Shown: positions 16,620 through 25,287, counted from the stretch's first letter. The stretch is 64,000 bases of DNA from SZAS-79 sp963844255 (GCA_963844255.1 CAWJNP010000017.1:124001-188000), one strand, 5' to 3'. Notes: generated from the sequence alone by a model not told the origin. Translations and numbers: made by a program.

Positions 16620-17003
16620 TTAGAGCGCGGCGATGGTCTGGACCTCGACCAGAAACTGCTCCTGCACCAGCCGGTCGACGATCAGCAGCGTGTTCGGCGG
16701 ATACTTCCCGTCGGGGAACATCTTCGGGAACTCGCGCAGCCGCCAGGCCATGAATCGCGGGATGTCCTGCGAATGCACAAGGTAGGTGGTGAACTGCGCC
16801 ACGTTGCTCCAGTTCGCGCCGGCGGATTCGAGCGCCAGCGCGATACTGCGAAACACGCCGGTGCATTGCGCGTCGAAATCCTCGCCCGGCGCGAGCATGC
16901 CCGCGATGTAGAGCGTCTCCGAGGCCTTGACCCGGGTCACATGGGAGTACTGGCCCAGCGGCGCGCCGAGCGTGGCCGGATTGTAGATCGTGATTTCTGG
17001 CAT
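16620..17003 (-). CDS. RidA/YjgF family protein lacking the catalytic arginine
   Basis: A 127-residue YjgF-fold protein. It has the family C-terminal strand LVEVQTIAAL (compare LVEIEAIA) and the YSHVTRV start. In true RidA enamine/imine deaminases an Arg stands in the P-A-R-x-x-V segment; here the aligned segment reads PPNTLLIVDRL without that Arg, so a Rid4-7-like subgroup with another or no deaminase role is likely. ATG 17003 is supported by AAGGAG; a six-residue extension to 17021 is not. It lies 23 bp downstream of the response regulator gene on the same strand. Confidence 0.82.
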   Translation of the reverse strand: MPEITIYNPATLGAPLGQYSHVTRVKASETLYIAGMLAPGEDFDAQCTGVFRSIALALESAGANWSNVAQFTTYLVHSQDIPRFMAWRLREFPKMFPDGKYPPNTLLIVDRLVQEQFLVEVQTIAAL

Positions 17004-17026
17004 GCCGTATCTCCTTTCCATTGTCT

Positions 17027-17449
17027 TCAGGTTTTCGGGCGCACGCGGCCGGCGATCTGCGCCCTGATTGTCGAGACCACCGAGCTGCGCTCCACCGGCT
17101 TGACGAGGTAGGAACTGGCGCCGGCCTGCATGCAGCGCGCCACCGTGTCCGGCTCCGAGAGAACGGAAACGATGATGATCGGCGTCGCCGTGTTCGGTGA
17201 ATTGGTGCGCAATTCCTTGAGCACGCCGAAACCCCCGATGCCCGGCATCATCAGGTCGAGGAGTATGGCGTCGTAGGCAAAGCTCCGCCCGAGGCGCAGC
17301 GCCTGTTCGCAGGTTCCGGCCAGCGTGACCTCCGACTGCAGATCGCTGGTAAGGATCCTGGCCAGCAGCAGGCGGATCGATTCCTCATCATCGACAATCA
17401 GCAGCCGGTGATGGGGGACGGCTTCGATGCCGTCGACGGCAGTGCTCAT
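17027..17449 (-). CDS. Single-domain response regulator (CheY-like receiver)
   Basis: A 140-residue protein with only a receiver domain: acidic pair D20-D21, phosphoacceptor D65 (ILLDLMMPG), switch residue S95 and K117 (YLVKP). No output domain follows, so it acts by protein-protein contact. Its ATG overlaps the stop of the HAD dehalogenase gene (ATGA). The cognate histidine kinase is not in the vicinity. Confidence 0.88.
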   Translation of the reverse strand: MSTAVDGIEAVPHHRLLIVDDEESIRLLLARILTSDLQSEVTLAGTCEQALRLGRSFAYDAILLDLMMPGIGGFGVLKELRTNSPNTATPIIIVSVLSEPDTVARCMQAGASSYLVKPVERSSVVSTIRAQIAGRVRPKT

Positions 17450-18195
17450 TGTTTTCGACCGCCGGCCGCGCCGAGTTTGCGGGACAGGGCGAGGAAATCG
17501 CCGGCGCTGACATCGATGCTTGCGTCAAACGCGCGCTCGGCTTTCAGGTCCGCCTTGAAATCAGGTCCGAATTCGAGCGGACGGCGCACGAACCCGGTTG
17601 CGAGGCCGCATTTTTTTGCCGCGAACAAATCGTTCTTGTGGGCGGCCACCATCATCACCTGCGCCGGTTCAAGCGACAGCAGTTCGCATGCGCCGAGATA
17701 GGTCTCGGGATCCGGCTTGTAATGGTGGAAGTTTTCGCCCGAGAAGATGCAGTCCCAGGGCAGGCCGCCGGCCTTCGCCATGTCGGTCAACAGCGAGACG
17801 TTGCCGTTCGACAGGGTTGCGATGATGCGTTCCTTCTTCAGCGCCCTGAGTCCGGCGCGCGAATCGGGCCAGGGCGCGAGGCGGTGCCACACCCGGTTGA
17901 GGTGGTCGATCTCGGCTTCCTTCAATCCCCGGATGCCAAAGCGCACGAGCAGATCGTCGAGGATCATGCGGTGCAGCGCGTCGATCTTCTTCCAGCCGAG
18001 TTCCCCGGATCGGACTCTGGCCATGGCGGGCTGGTATCCGGCACGCCAGGCGTCGGCGAAAGCGGCGGGGTCCAGGTCCAGCTTCCGCTCACGGGCAAAA
18101 CGCCGCATTTCGCGGATGATCGAGCCGCGCCAGTCGACGACCGTGCCGAACACGTCGAAGACGAGCGCCTGTACGGAGGAGAACTTGCCGGGCAT
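17446..18195 (-). CDS. Haloacid dehalogenase type II (HAD superfamily)
   Basis: A 249-residue HAD hydrolase. Nucleophile motif FDVFGTVVDWR near the N-terminus, motif II SNGN, KPDPETYLGA, and the type-II-dehalogenase-like VAAHKNDLFAAKKCGL with FVRRPLEFG. Family members cleave L-2-haloacids; some act as phosphatases, so the substrate is uncertain. ATG 18195 is chosen for its GGGAAGG ribosome site over an upstream extension to 18246. First gene of a HAD / response-regulator / RidA unit. Confidence 0.85.
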   Translation of the reverse strand: MPGKFSSVQALVFDVFGTVVDWRGSIIREMRRFARERKLDLDPAAFADAWRAGYQPAMARVRSGELGWKKIDALHRMILDDLLVRFGIRGLKEAEIDHLNRVWHRLAPWPDSRAGLRALKKERIIATLSNGNVSLLTDMAKAGGLPWDCIFSGENFHHYKPDPETYLGACELLSLEPAQVMMVAAHKNDLFAAKKCGLATGFVRRPLEFGPDFKADLKAERAFDASIDVSAGDFLALSRKLGAAGGRKQ

Positions 18196-18273
18196 GTGTG
18201 CCTTCCCGCTGAGAGCCAGCCGGTATTGTACGTGCATGGGCAGCACGCGACGCGTCGGCCGGTGCCCTCCGGA

Positions 18274-18984
18274 CTATTCCAGCTGGATCGTGCCGCTGAC
18301 GCTGATCTGCAGGCTGGATGCGCCTGGTTCAACCGCTGGTGGGGCAGCCTGAGCCCCGGCAGCCATCGCCGCGCGAGGTGCCGAATAGAACCGCGGCTGG
18401 GCGCCGCCGCCAATCTGGAGTTCCTTCACGCGATAGCCTTTTGCCTTCTGCACATCGCGGACAATGGCCGCACGCGCGTGAAAAGCGCGCAGGGCTTCTG
18501 CGATCAGTGCAGTTTCAGTCTGCCGGCGCAGTTCTGCCGAGAGACCGAACGAGAGTGCGGCCAGTTGCAGGTTCTCCGGCGTGGCGGACTGCAGTTTGCC
18601 GATCAGTGCAGTGGCCTGGGCGAAGTCGCCGCTTTCCAGGCGAAGCTCCTGGCGCACGCGCCAGCGCACGACCCGTGCCTTGTCGTACACGGGCCAGGTC
18701 TGGTAGTTCAACGTGCTCGACTTGACGCCACGGTAGGTCTGCGCAAGCCTGAGCGCCTCGCGCATGGCGCGATTGACTGTGTCGGCCAGTGCCGCAGGGT
18801 CGCTCCCTTCGGACTGAGCCGCGAGAACTGCGGTCAGCGTGTCGTTCGCGACCTCGCGCTCGGCCTGGCCGGACAGCGATACCAGGTTGAAAAGCGCGGT
18901 CTGATCCTGCGCACGCGCCGCGCCGCACGCCAGTGCAAGTCCCAGGGAAAGTCCAACCGCTAGCGCAGTTGCGGACTTGCGCAT
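18274..18984 (-). CDS. SIMPL domain (DUF541) exported protein
   Basis: A 236-residue protein with a clear signal peptide (MRKSATALAVGLSLGLALAC, cleavage near ARAQ) and a SIMPL/DUF541 domain: LVSLSGQAEREVANDTL near the mature N-terminus, YQTWPVYD in the centre and a C-terminal SLQISVSGTIQLE strand. The family is periplasmic, of unknown or oxidative-stress-related role. Its ATG overlaps the stop of the cobalamin adenosyltransferase gene (ATGA), so the two are co-translated. Confidence 0.87.
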   Translation of the reverse strand: MRKSATALAVGLSLGLALACGAARAQDQTALFNLVSLSGQAEREVANDTLTAVLAAQSEGSDPAALADTVNRAMREALRLAQTYRGVKSSTLNYQTWPVYDKARVVRWRVRQELRLESGDFAQATALIGKLQSATPENLQLAALSFGLSAELRRQTETALIAEALRAFHARAAIVRDVQKAKGYRVKELQIGGGAQPRFYSAPRAAMAAGAQAAPPAVEPGASSLQISVSGTIQLE

Positions 18985-19538
18985 CAGCCCCTGCCGCGAT
19001 CGTGCTGCCACAATACATCTCCGCGGCCGGCATGCCGGTTGGCGACGCGACCGATCACGAACAGCAGATCCGACAGGCGGTTGAGGTATTGGCGCGCCCT
19101 TTCTGTCACGGTCTCGTGCCGCGCAAGCGCGACCACGCTGCGCTCGGCCCGGCGACAGACGGTGCGGGCGAGATGGGCGAATGCGGCGGCCCTGGAACCG
19201 CCGGGGAGGATGAACTCCTTCAGTGGCGCAAGATCGGCGTTGAATCCTTCGAGCAGATCTTCCAGCCGTTTCACCTGCGCTTCGCTGACTGCTTCGCGCC
19301 CCGGAATGCAGACTTCACCGCCCAGGTCGAACAGGTCATGCTGGATCGCGATCAGTGCGTCGCGCATCGGGTCCGGCAGGTCCTCGGTCAGCAGCAGTCC
19401 GACGGTCGAGTTCAATTCGTCGATATCGCCCAGCGCCTGGATGCGGTCGCTCTCCTTCGGCACGCGCGTGCCGTCCCCGAGGCCGGTTTCCCCGCCATCG
19501 CCGGTACGTGTGTAGATCCTGGATAGTCGGTGTCCCAT
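18984..19538 (-). CDS. Cob(I)yrinic acid a,c-diamide adenosyltransferase, PduO type
   Basis: A 184-residue cytosolic enzyme transferring the 5'-deoxyadenosyl group from ATP to cob(I)alamin. Seen: N-terminal ATP loop TRTGDGGETGLGDGTRVPK, DIDELNSTVG, and the C-terminal helix signature RRAERSVVAL with NRLSDLLFVIGR. The length is that of PduO/MMAB. No cobalamin biosynthesis genes are adjacent, so it probably serves salvage. It lies 58 bp downstream of xseA. Confidence 0.92.
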   Translation of the reverse strand: MGHRLSRIYTRTGDGGETGLGDGTRVPKESDRIQALGDIDELNSTVGLLLTEDLPDPMRDALIAIQHDLFDLGGEVCIPGREAVSEAQVKRLEDLLEGFNADLAPLKEFILPGGSRAAAFAHLARTVCRRAERSVVALARHETVTERARQYLNRLSDLLFVIGRVANRHAGRGDVLWQHDRGRG

Positions 19539-19596
19539 GAGCGGGGTTCCGTATTCGGGGTCGGAATTATAGCCGCCGCGCGCGCGGCAAGACCTC

Positions 19597-20928
19597 TCAG
19601 CCGCCGCGGCTTTTCACTTCGCTCTTCGCCCATCCACGGGCGAAAACCGTCGTCAGTTGCTCGCCGTCGGCGAGCACGGCGGCGTCGCGGACAACTTCAC
19701 CGCGTGCATTGCGGGTCAGGCTGTAGCCACGACCGAGTACGGCGGTCGGATCGAGCCCGCTGAGGCCGGCCCCCAAGCGCGCGAGCGTCTGTCCGTATCG
19801 CTCAAGCCTGCGCTGCATTGCGAATTCCAGCCGGCGCGAGAGTTCGGCCCGTTCCCGCTCGATGCCTGCCACGTCCGGCCGTGCCGCGAGCAGGCGCGCA
19901 AGGACCTGGCCTAGCAATCTGCCGCTGGAGGCGAGCCGCGCACGTGGATGAACCAATCGCAGGCCGAGATGGTCCACGCGCTGAATTTCCGTGGCGATGC
20001 GCCGCAATGTGCCGCGCGATGCCCGGGTCACCAGTTCGGCAAGACGCGCGAACAGCGCGTCGCGCGAAGGGCTCACGCTTTCCGCGGCCGCGGTCGGGGT
20101 CGGCGCCCGGAGGTCCGCGGCAAAGTCGGCAATCGTCACGTCCGTTTCATGGCCGATCCCCGCGACCACGGGAATCCTGCTCGCCCGGATGGCGCGCGCC
20201 ACGGACTCTTCGTTGAATTGCCAGAGATCTTCGATCGAGCCGCCACCTCGCGCGAGAAGGAGCACGTCGCATTCGTTGCGTGAGTTGGCGGTCGCGAGCA
20301 TCGACGCGATCTGAGCCGCCGCACCTTCGCCCTGCACCGGCACCGGATAGACGATCACCTTGATCGACGGGTTGCGGCGCCCGAGTGTCGTCAGAATGTC
20401 GCGCAACGCCGCGGCCGCGAGCGAGGTCACCACGCCCACGGTTTTCGGGAACGCTGGAATCGGTCGCTTTGCCGCAGAATCGAACAGGCCTTCGCGCTCG
20501 AGCGTCTCCCTGAGGCGCAGAAAGCGTTCGTAAAGCGGCCCCAGGCCCGCCCTGCGCATGTGCTCTACATTGAGCTGGAAATCGCCTCGTGGCTCGTACA
20601 GGGTCACCAGGGCGCGTACTTCGACCTGCATGCCTTCCCTGGGTTGCCAGTCCAGGGCACGCGCGCGGCCGCGGAACATCACGCAACGCACCTGCGCGCC
20701 GGCATCCTTCAGCGTGAAATAGCAGTGGCCCGAATCGTAGCGTTTGAAATTCGAAATCTCGCCCGCAATCCAGCCCAGCGGAAAGCGCCGCTCAAGGAGG
20801 TCGCGCGCGCTGCGGTTCAGTTCCGAAACACTGATCACCGGAGCGTCGAACAGGGTGTTTTCGGTGTTGGGGCGCACTTGAAAGTCCGGGCTCAAAAAGT
20901 GGCCCGAAGGAGATGTTTTCAGGGGCAT
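19597..20928 (-). CDS. xseA: Exodeoxyribonuclease VII large subunit
   Basis: A 443-residue catalytic subunit of the ssDNA exonuclease. N-terminal OB-fold (SVSELNRSARDLLERRFPLGWIAGEISN), GHCYFTLKDAGAQVRCVMF, then the catalytic domain with FPKTVGVVTS, LLARGGGSIEDLWQFNEE and GIGHETDVTIADFAADLRAPTP, a coiled-coil middle and a C-terminal GRGYSLTRNARGEVV segment. The length is normal. The small subunit xseB is not nearby. Confidence 0.96.
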   Translation of the reverse strand: MPLKTSPSGHFLSPDFQVRPNTENTLFDAPVISVSELNRSARDLLERRFPLGWIAGEISNFKRYDSGHCYFTLKDAGAQVRCVMFRGRARALDWQPREGMQVEVRALVTLYEPRGDFQLNVEHMRRAGLGPLYERFLRLRETLEREGLFDSAAKRPIPAFPKTVGVVTSLAAAALRDILTTLGRRNPSIKVIVYPVPVQGEGAAAQIASMLATANSRNECDVLLLARGGGSIEDLWQFNEESVARAIRASRIPVVAGIGHETDVTIADFAADLRAPTPTAAAESVSPSRDALFARLAELVTRASRGTLRRIATEIQRVDHLGLRLVHPRARLASSGRLLGQVLARLLAARPDVAGIERERAELSRRLEFAMQRRLERYGQTLARLGAGLSGLDPTAVLGRGYSLTRNARGEVVRDAAVLADGEQLTTVFARGWAKSEVKSRGG

Positions 20929-21378
20929 TTCAGGCCGCGCGAGTCTACACTAATCCACACGCACGCCGATTCTGCCGGGGAAACGGCGCAGATTCGCCGC
21001 GGATTCCGATTCCAATTCGGAACGCAATGTTTATTAAAGGGAATCGGGCGATGAAATTTTAACCAAACCGATCTTCTGCTCGTGTTTGGCAGGCAAATTC
21101 GCAACCGCCCAAGCACAATCCACAACCTTATCCACAGGTTTTGTGGATAACAGCGCTGGTCTGGTTTTTGCACAACGTCGCGCACCGTTTTGTGCATATT
21201 GAATTGCGCGAATCGGTGACCTCCGGGCCAGCGGGCTGCGCGCCGGTCCGTATGCTTCCATGAAGTTGCCGGACCCGGTTGGTTTGGCTAAAGTGCGGGC
21301 CTGAAGTCCGCGTCCCGGCAACGCGCCTGTTCATCCATTTTGGCGCTACGCCCGCCGGGCGCATCTAGGAGAGTCGAT
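20929..21378. other. 450-bp noncoding region between divergent xseA and exbB with clustered DnaA-box-like sites
   Basis: No gene found. Perfect DnaA-box matches (TTATNCACA) occur at 21128-21136 (+) and, inverted, at 21142-21150. One-mismatch forms occur at 20951-20959 (TAATCCACA), 21166-21174 (TTTTGCACA) and 21191-21199 (inverse of ATATGCACA); a two-mismatch form is at 21116-21124. The stretch 21020-21070 is AT-rich for this genome (TTTATTAAAG, GAAATTTTAA). The two perfect boxes also form a 9-bp hairpin with a 5-nt loop. Possible DnaA-binding regulatory, titration or origin-like element. Confidence 0.55.
21266..21294 (+). promoter_or_regulatory. Candidate sigma-70 promoter of the exbB operon
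   Basis: TTGCCG (21266-21271), a 17-nt spacer and TAAAGT (21289-21294), each matching four of six consensus positions. It lies 85 bp before the exbB start and downstream of the DnaA-like boxes. Confidence 0.4.
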
Positions 21379-22014
21379 TTGTTCGCAATCATTCAGGCCG
21401 CAGGCTGGCCGATCTACCCGCTTTTGCTGGCTTCGGTCATCGCGGTTGCCTTGATCATCGAGCGTTCCGTGACGCTTCGCTCGAAAAAGATCGTGCCGCC
21501 GACCCTGCTCGAGCAGGTGGTCACGGTCTATCAGCGCCAGGGCGTGACTGCAGACGTACTCGACAAGCTTGCGAAGGATTCCCCCCTGGGCCAGGTCCTG
21601 GCGGCCGGCCTGCGCAACGTGCGCAGTCCGCGCGACGTCATGAAAGAGGCGATCGAGGAGGCGGGCCGTGCTGCGGCGCACGAACTCGAGCGCTTCCTCA
21701 CCACGCTCGGCACGATCGCTTCGGCGGCACCGCTCCTGGGCCTCTTCGGGACGGTGATCGGGATGATCGAGATCTTCGGTTCGCAGGGGCCAGCCGGAAC
21801 CAATCCGCAGCAGCTCGCGCACGGCATTTCGATCGCGCTGTACAACACGGCGCTGGGCATCGCGATCTCGGTGCCTTCGCTGATCGTGTACCGCCATTTC
21901 CGCAACAAGGTCGACGGCTTCGTGGTCGACATGGAGAAGGCCGCGGCCAAGCTGGTCGACATCGTCCACGGCGAGCGCGGGGACTACAAGTCTTCGCAGC
22001 CGGGTACGGCGTGA
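21379..22014 (+). CDS. exbB: ExbB/TolQ/MotA-type proton channel protein
   Basis: A 211-residue inner-membrane protein with three transmembrane helices, the pentameric stator of the energy-transducing ExbB-ExbD complex. Seen: N-terminal helix AGWPIYPLLLASVIAVALIIE, then the conserved TM2-TM3 block TIASAAPLLGLFGTVIGMI and ALYNTALGIAISVPSLI. TTG 21379 is chosen because AGGAGA lies seven bases upstream and the first helix then follows directly. It heads a run exbB-exbD-lpxK-Trm112-like-kdsB. Confidence 0.92.
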   Translation: MFAIIQAAGWPIYPLLLASVIAVALIIERSVTLRSKKIVPPTLLEQVVTVYQRQGVTADVLDKLAKDSPLGQVLAAGLRNVRSPRDVMKEAIEEAGRAAAHELERFLTTLGTIASAAPLLGLFGTVIGMIEIFGSQGPAGTNPQQLAHGISIALYNTALGIAISVPSLIVYRHFRNKVDGFVVDMEKAAAKLVDIVHGERGDYKSSQPGTA

Positions 22015-22039
22015 GCGGCGGCCGGGCCGGGAACACGCG

Positions 22040-22459
22040 ATGAATTTCCGTCCGGGCCGCGTCCGGGAAGAGCCGGAGATCAACCTCGTCCCGCTGATCG
22101 ACGTGATGATGGTGATTCTGATCTTCCTGATGATCAGCACCACGTACTCGAAATACACCGAACTGCAGATCAACCTGCCCACCGCCGACGCCGAGAAGCA
22201 GCTCGAGCGGCCGAACGAGATTTCCGTGGTGGTGAATACCACCGGGCAGTATGTTATCGACAAGGTGCCGGCCACGTTTTCCAGCATCGATGCGCTCGCC
22301 GGCGAGCTGCGTCGCGCCGGGGGAGACCGCAAGGACCCGATCATTGTGATCAGTGCAGACGCGCTTTCTTCGCACCAGTCGGTCGTGCGCGTCATGGAGG
22401 CCGCGCGCGTCGCCGGTTACGCACAGATCACCTTCACCACGCAGGCATCGACGAAGTAG
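22040..22459 (+). CDS. exbD: ExbD/TolR-type biopolymer transport protein
   Basis: A 139-residue protein with one N-terminal transmembrane helix carrying the proton-binding Asp (NLVPLIDVMMVILIFLMIS) and a periplasmic ExbD/TolR domain ending in GYAQITFTT. It partners the ExbB protein encoded 25 bp upstream. No tonB or tolA is adjacent, so the energised partner is unknown; in betaproteobacteria this pair is commonly followed by lpxK. Confidence 0.93.
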   Translation: MNFRPGRVREEPEINLVPLIDVMMVILIFLMISTTYSKYTELQINLPTADAEKQLERPNEISVVVNTTGQYVIDKVPATFSSIDALAGELRRAGGDRKDPIIVISADALSSHQSVVRVMEAARVAGYAQITFTTQASTK

Positions 22460-22491
22460 TCGCTCGCCGGGCGCCTACCGGACTCGCGGCC

Positions 22492-23508
22492 ATGGCCTTT
22501 GAATCCCTCGCCCGTCACTGGTATGTGCGGGATGCGGTCAGCCGGCTTCTGACACCGCTGGCCTGGATTTTCGGCATTGTCGTGTTCGTGCGCCGCGCGT
22601 TTTACCGCAGCGGCATTTTCGGCAGCGTGCGGATCGGTCTGCCGCTCATCGTCGTGGGCAATCTGGTGGCGGGCGGCAGCGGGAAGACGCCGCTCGTGCT
22701 CTGGCTGGCCGAATTCCTGAAGGCGCGCGGGTACCGGCCGGGCATCGTCAGCCGCGGCCATGGTGGCAGTGTTTCGGCGGGGCATGCCGCGCCGCTCGAG
22801 GCCGGCGCCCGATCAGATCCCGGCCTGGTCGGTGACGAGCCCCTGCTGCTGGCGCGCCGTTCCGGCTGTCCGGTATGGGTTGCCGCCGACCGGGTCGCCG
22901 CGTGTCGCTCACTTCGGACCGAGCATCCGGAGTGCGACGTCATCATTCTTGACGACGGACTGCAGCACTATCGCCTCGCACGTGACTTCGAGATTGCAGT
23001 TGTGGACGCGCGCGGTTTCGGCAACGGGCTGCTGTTTCCTGCCGGACCCTTGCGCGAGCCCGTGTCCCGGCTGACCTCCGTCGATGCCATTGTCAGCAAC
23101 GGTGCGGTCGGTTTGCAGGGCTACGCGATGCGTGTCGAGGGCGCGAAGTTCCTGCGTCTGGATGGCGGCGGAGCACCGCTTGAAGCGGGGGCGCTGGGCG
23201 AACGCAGAGTGCATGCGGTGGCGGGCATCGGCGATCCGCCACGGTTCTTCCGGCATCTGGAGACACTCGGGCTCGAGGTGATTCCACATCCGTTCCCGGA
23301 TCACCATGCCTATGTGGCGGGTGACCTGGATTTCGGCGACCGGCTTCCTGTCGTAATGACCGAGAAGGACGCGGTAAAATGCGAGCGGATCGTCGCGGGG
23401 CAACCGCGTTTCTGGATGCTCCCCGTGCGAGCCGAACTCGACCCCGGGTTCGGTGCCGTCCTTGTCGAAAAACTGCGTGGGATATCCGGTGGACCCAAGA
23501 CTGCTTGA
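22492..23508 (+). CDS. lpxK: Tetraacyldisaccharide 4'-kinase
   Basis: A 338-residue inner-membrane-associated kinase that phosphorylates the lipid A disaccharide at the 4' position. Seen: N-terminal helix, P-loop in VVGNLVAGGSGKTPLVLWL, GYRPGIVSRGHGG, VGDEPLLLARR and DDGLQHYRLARDFEI; C-terminal VMTEKDAVKCERI. The length is typical. Its end overlaps the Trm112-like gene by 20 bp. Confidence 0.96.
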   Translation: MAFESLARHWYVRDAVSRLLTPLAWIFGIVVFVRRAFYRSGIFGSVRIGLPLIVVGNLVAGGSGKTPLVLWLAEFLKARGYRPGIVSRGHGGSVSAGHAAPLEAGARSDPGLVGDEPLLLARRSGCPVWVAADRVAACRSLRTEHPECDVIILDDGLQHYRLARDFEIAVVDARGFGNGLLFPAGPLREPVSRLTSVDAIVSNGAVGLQGYAMRVEGAKFLRLDGGGAPLEAGALGERRVHAVAGIGDPPRFFRHLETLGLEVIPHPFPDHHAYVAGDLDFGDRLPVVMTEKDAVKCERIVAGQPRFWMLPVRAELDPGFGAVLVEKLRGISGGPKTA

Positions 23509-23671
23509 AATACTCGTCTGCCCGATCTGCAAGGGCCCGCTGATCAATCGTCGCGACGCGCAGGAACTCGTCTGCAAGGCGGACCGGCTGGCCTTTCCCG
23601 TCAAGGACGGGATCCCCGTCATGCTCGAGGAAGACGCGCGCAAGCTCGATCCGCTCGAAGAGGTCGCGTGA
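23489..23671 (+). CDS. Trm112-family (YcaR/UPF0434) small zinc-ribbon-like protein
   Basis: A 60-residue protein with the family pattern LLEILVCPICKGPL, a C-terminal half LVCKADRLAFPVKDGIPVML and three Cys. GTG 23489 is chosen since it gives the canonical V-D-P-R-L-L start. Conserved between lpxK and kdsB in many betaproteobacteria; its exact role is unproven. Its stop overlaps the kdsB start (GTGA). Confidence 0.93.
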   Translation: MDPRLLEILVCPICKGPLINRRDAQELVCKADRLAFPVKDGIPVMLEEDARKLDPLEEVA

Positions 23672-24465
23672 CTGCCTCCGAAGCGGCGGTTGCCCCACGA
23701 TTCTCGGTCATTATTCCGGCGCGCTACGCCTCGAGCCGATTCCCGGGCAAGGCACTCGTCGACCTCGGCGGCAAGCCGATGGTCATTCGCGTTGCCGAGC
23801 AGGCGGCACGCAGCGGCGCCCGATCAGTCCATATCGCCACAGACGACGAGCGAATCGAAGCTGCGGCACGCGAACATGGCATCGAATCCATCGCGACGCG
23901 GTCAGACCATGCATCCGGGACGGATCGCCTTGCGGAGGCCGCGGCCGCGCTGCAACTCCCTGACCAGGCGATCGTGGTCAACGTGCAGGGTGACGAGCCG
24001 CTGATAGAGCCTGAACTTATCGCGGAGGTGGCGGCGACGCTGGCGCACGCCCCTGAAGCGAGCGTGGCGACGGCCTGCCATCCGATCCGGCGGGAAGAGG
24101 ACATCTTCAGCACGAGCATCAACAAGGTCGTGCTGGATGCGCGCAACTTTGCGTTGTACTTCAGCCGCGCACCGATACCGTATGCGCGCGATGCGTGGAA
24201 CGGTTCGGCACGCCGGGACGCACCGCCGGGCTTGCCGTGTTACCGCCACATCGGCATCTATGCCTATCGCGCCGGTTTCCTCAGAGCATATGCACAACTT
24301 ACGCCGAGCCCGCTCGAGAATTTCGAGGCGCTGGAACAACTGCGCGTCCTTTGGCATGGCTATCGCATCGCGGTGGCGATCAGTGAAAACGAAGCCCCCC
24401 CCGGGGTGGACACGCCTGACGATTTGGAAAAAGTGCGTAAACTTAAGGCTGGTTGGAATAAATAG
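23668..24465 (+). CDS. kdsB: 3-deoxy-manno-octulosonate cytidylyltransferase
   Basis: A 265-residue cytosolic enzyme activating Kdo with CTP to CMP-Kdo for LPS core synthesis. Seen: FSVIIPARYASSRFPGKALVD at the N-terminus, the NVQGDEPLIEP motif, YFSRAPIPYARD and HIGIYAYRAGFL. GTG 23668 overlaps the previous stop. It completes the envelope operon with lpxK. Confidence 0.96.
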   Translation: MTASEAAVAPRFSVIIPARYASSRFPGKALVDLGGKPMVIRVAEQAARSGARSVHIATDDERIEAAAREHGIESIATRSDHASGTDRLAEAAAALQLPDQAIVVNVQGDEPLIEPELIAEVAATLAHAPEASVATACHPIRREEDIFSTSINKVVLDARNFALYFSRAPIPYARDAWNGSARRDAPPGLPCYRHIGIYAYRAGFLRAYAQLTPSPLENFEALEQLRVLWHGYRIAVAISENEAPPGVDTPDDLEKVRKLKAGWNK

Positions 24466-24519
24466 GCCGTAACCAGAACAAGTCCCAGGAAGGTTCGGAC
24501 CTTGTTCCAAGGAGAAATC

Positions 24520-25173
24520 ATGAGACTCGTTCTGCTCGGCCCCCCGGGCGCCGGCAAGGGCACGCAGGCCGCCTTCATCTCGGAAAAATTCGGCATCCCG
24601 CAGATCTCCACTGGCGATATGCTGCGTGCCGCGATCAAGGCCGGCACGCCGTTGGGAACGACCGTAAAGGCGGCGATGGATTCAGGTTCTCTGGTGCCGG
24701 ACGACGTCATCATCGGGCTGGTCAAGGAGCGTCTGAAGCAGGCTGACTGCGCAAAGGGTTATCTGTTCGACGGCTTCCCGCGCACCATTCCTCAGGCCGA
24801 CGCCATCAAGGCCGCGGGTGTCGGGCTCGACTTTGTGCTCGAGATCGATGTGCCGGACGTGGGCATTGTAAAGAGAATGGCCGGCCGGCGAGTGCATCCG
24901 GGTTCAGGGCGCACCTATCACATCGAGTTCAACCCTCCCAGGGTTGCCGGGAAGGACGATGTCACCGGTGAGGCGCTGGTTCAGCGCAAGGACGACGAGG
25001 AAGCCACGGTGAAAAAGCGCCTGGAAATCTACCATGCGGAGACGAATGCGCTGGTTGGCTACTACGCGCGCAGCGCAAGCAGTGGCGACGTCCTGGCACC
25101 CAGGTACCGCAGGATATCCGGCGTCGGATCGGTCGAGAGCATCAAAGAGCGCGCCTTCGCCGCCCTGGCCTGA
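24520..25173 (+). CDS. adk: Adenylate kinase
   Basis: A 217-residue enzyme interconverting ATP, AMP and ADP. P-loop GPPGAGKGTQA at 7-17, STGDMLRAAI, LFDGFPRTIPQA, and a long LID domain (RRVHPGSGRTYHIEFNPP ...) of the Gram-negative, Cys-free type. ATG 24520 follows a good AAGGAG. A small hairpin (AAGGT-TCGG-ACCTT, 24490-24503) sits just before the ribosome site and may affect initiation. Confidence 0.96.
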   Translation: MRLVLLGPPGAGKGTQAAFISEKFGIPQISTGDMLRAAIKAGTPLGTTVKAAMDSGSLVPDDVIIGLVKERLKQADCAKGYLFDGFPRTIPQADAIKAAGVGLDFVLEIDVPDVGIVKRMAGRRVHPGSGRTYHIEFNPPRVAGKDDVTGEALVQRKDDEEATVKKRLEIYHAETNALVGYYARSASSGDVLAPRYRRISGVGSVESIKERAFAALA

Positions 25174-25219
25174 CCAGCGAATGCCCCTCCTATGGTGCCG
25201 TAGCTACATGATTTTCTGC

Positions 25220-25225
25220 TAGAAT
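25220..25225 (+). promoter_or_regulatory. Extended -10 promoter element of hppA
   Basis: TGC-TAGAAT (25217-25225): an extended -10 with a five-of-six hexamer. The -35 region is weak, as is usual with extended -10 promoters. It lies 63 bp before the hppA start. Confidence 0.5.
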
Positions 25226-25287
25226 CGCCGACTTTGTTGCGGGCCTCCCAGCCCGCATGCCGGTCTGAAAATAAAGGGGAGTGAGGA

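Noticed and set aside
21128..21150. 9-bp hairpin TTATCCACA / TGTGGATAA as an intrinsic terminator
   Set aside because: No T-run follows, and it lies between divergent genes where no terminator is needed. It is better explained as two inverted DnaA boxes.
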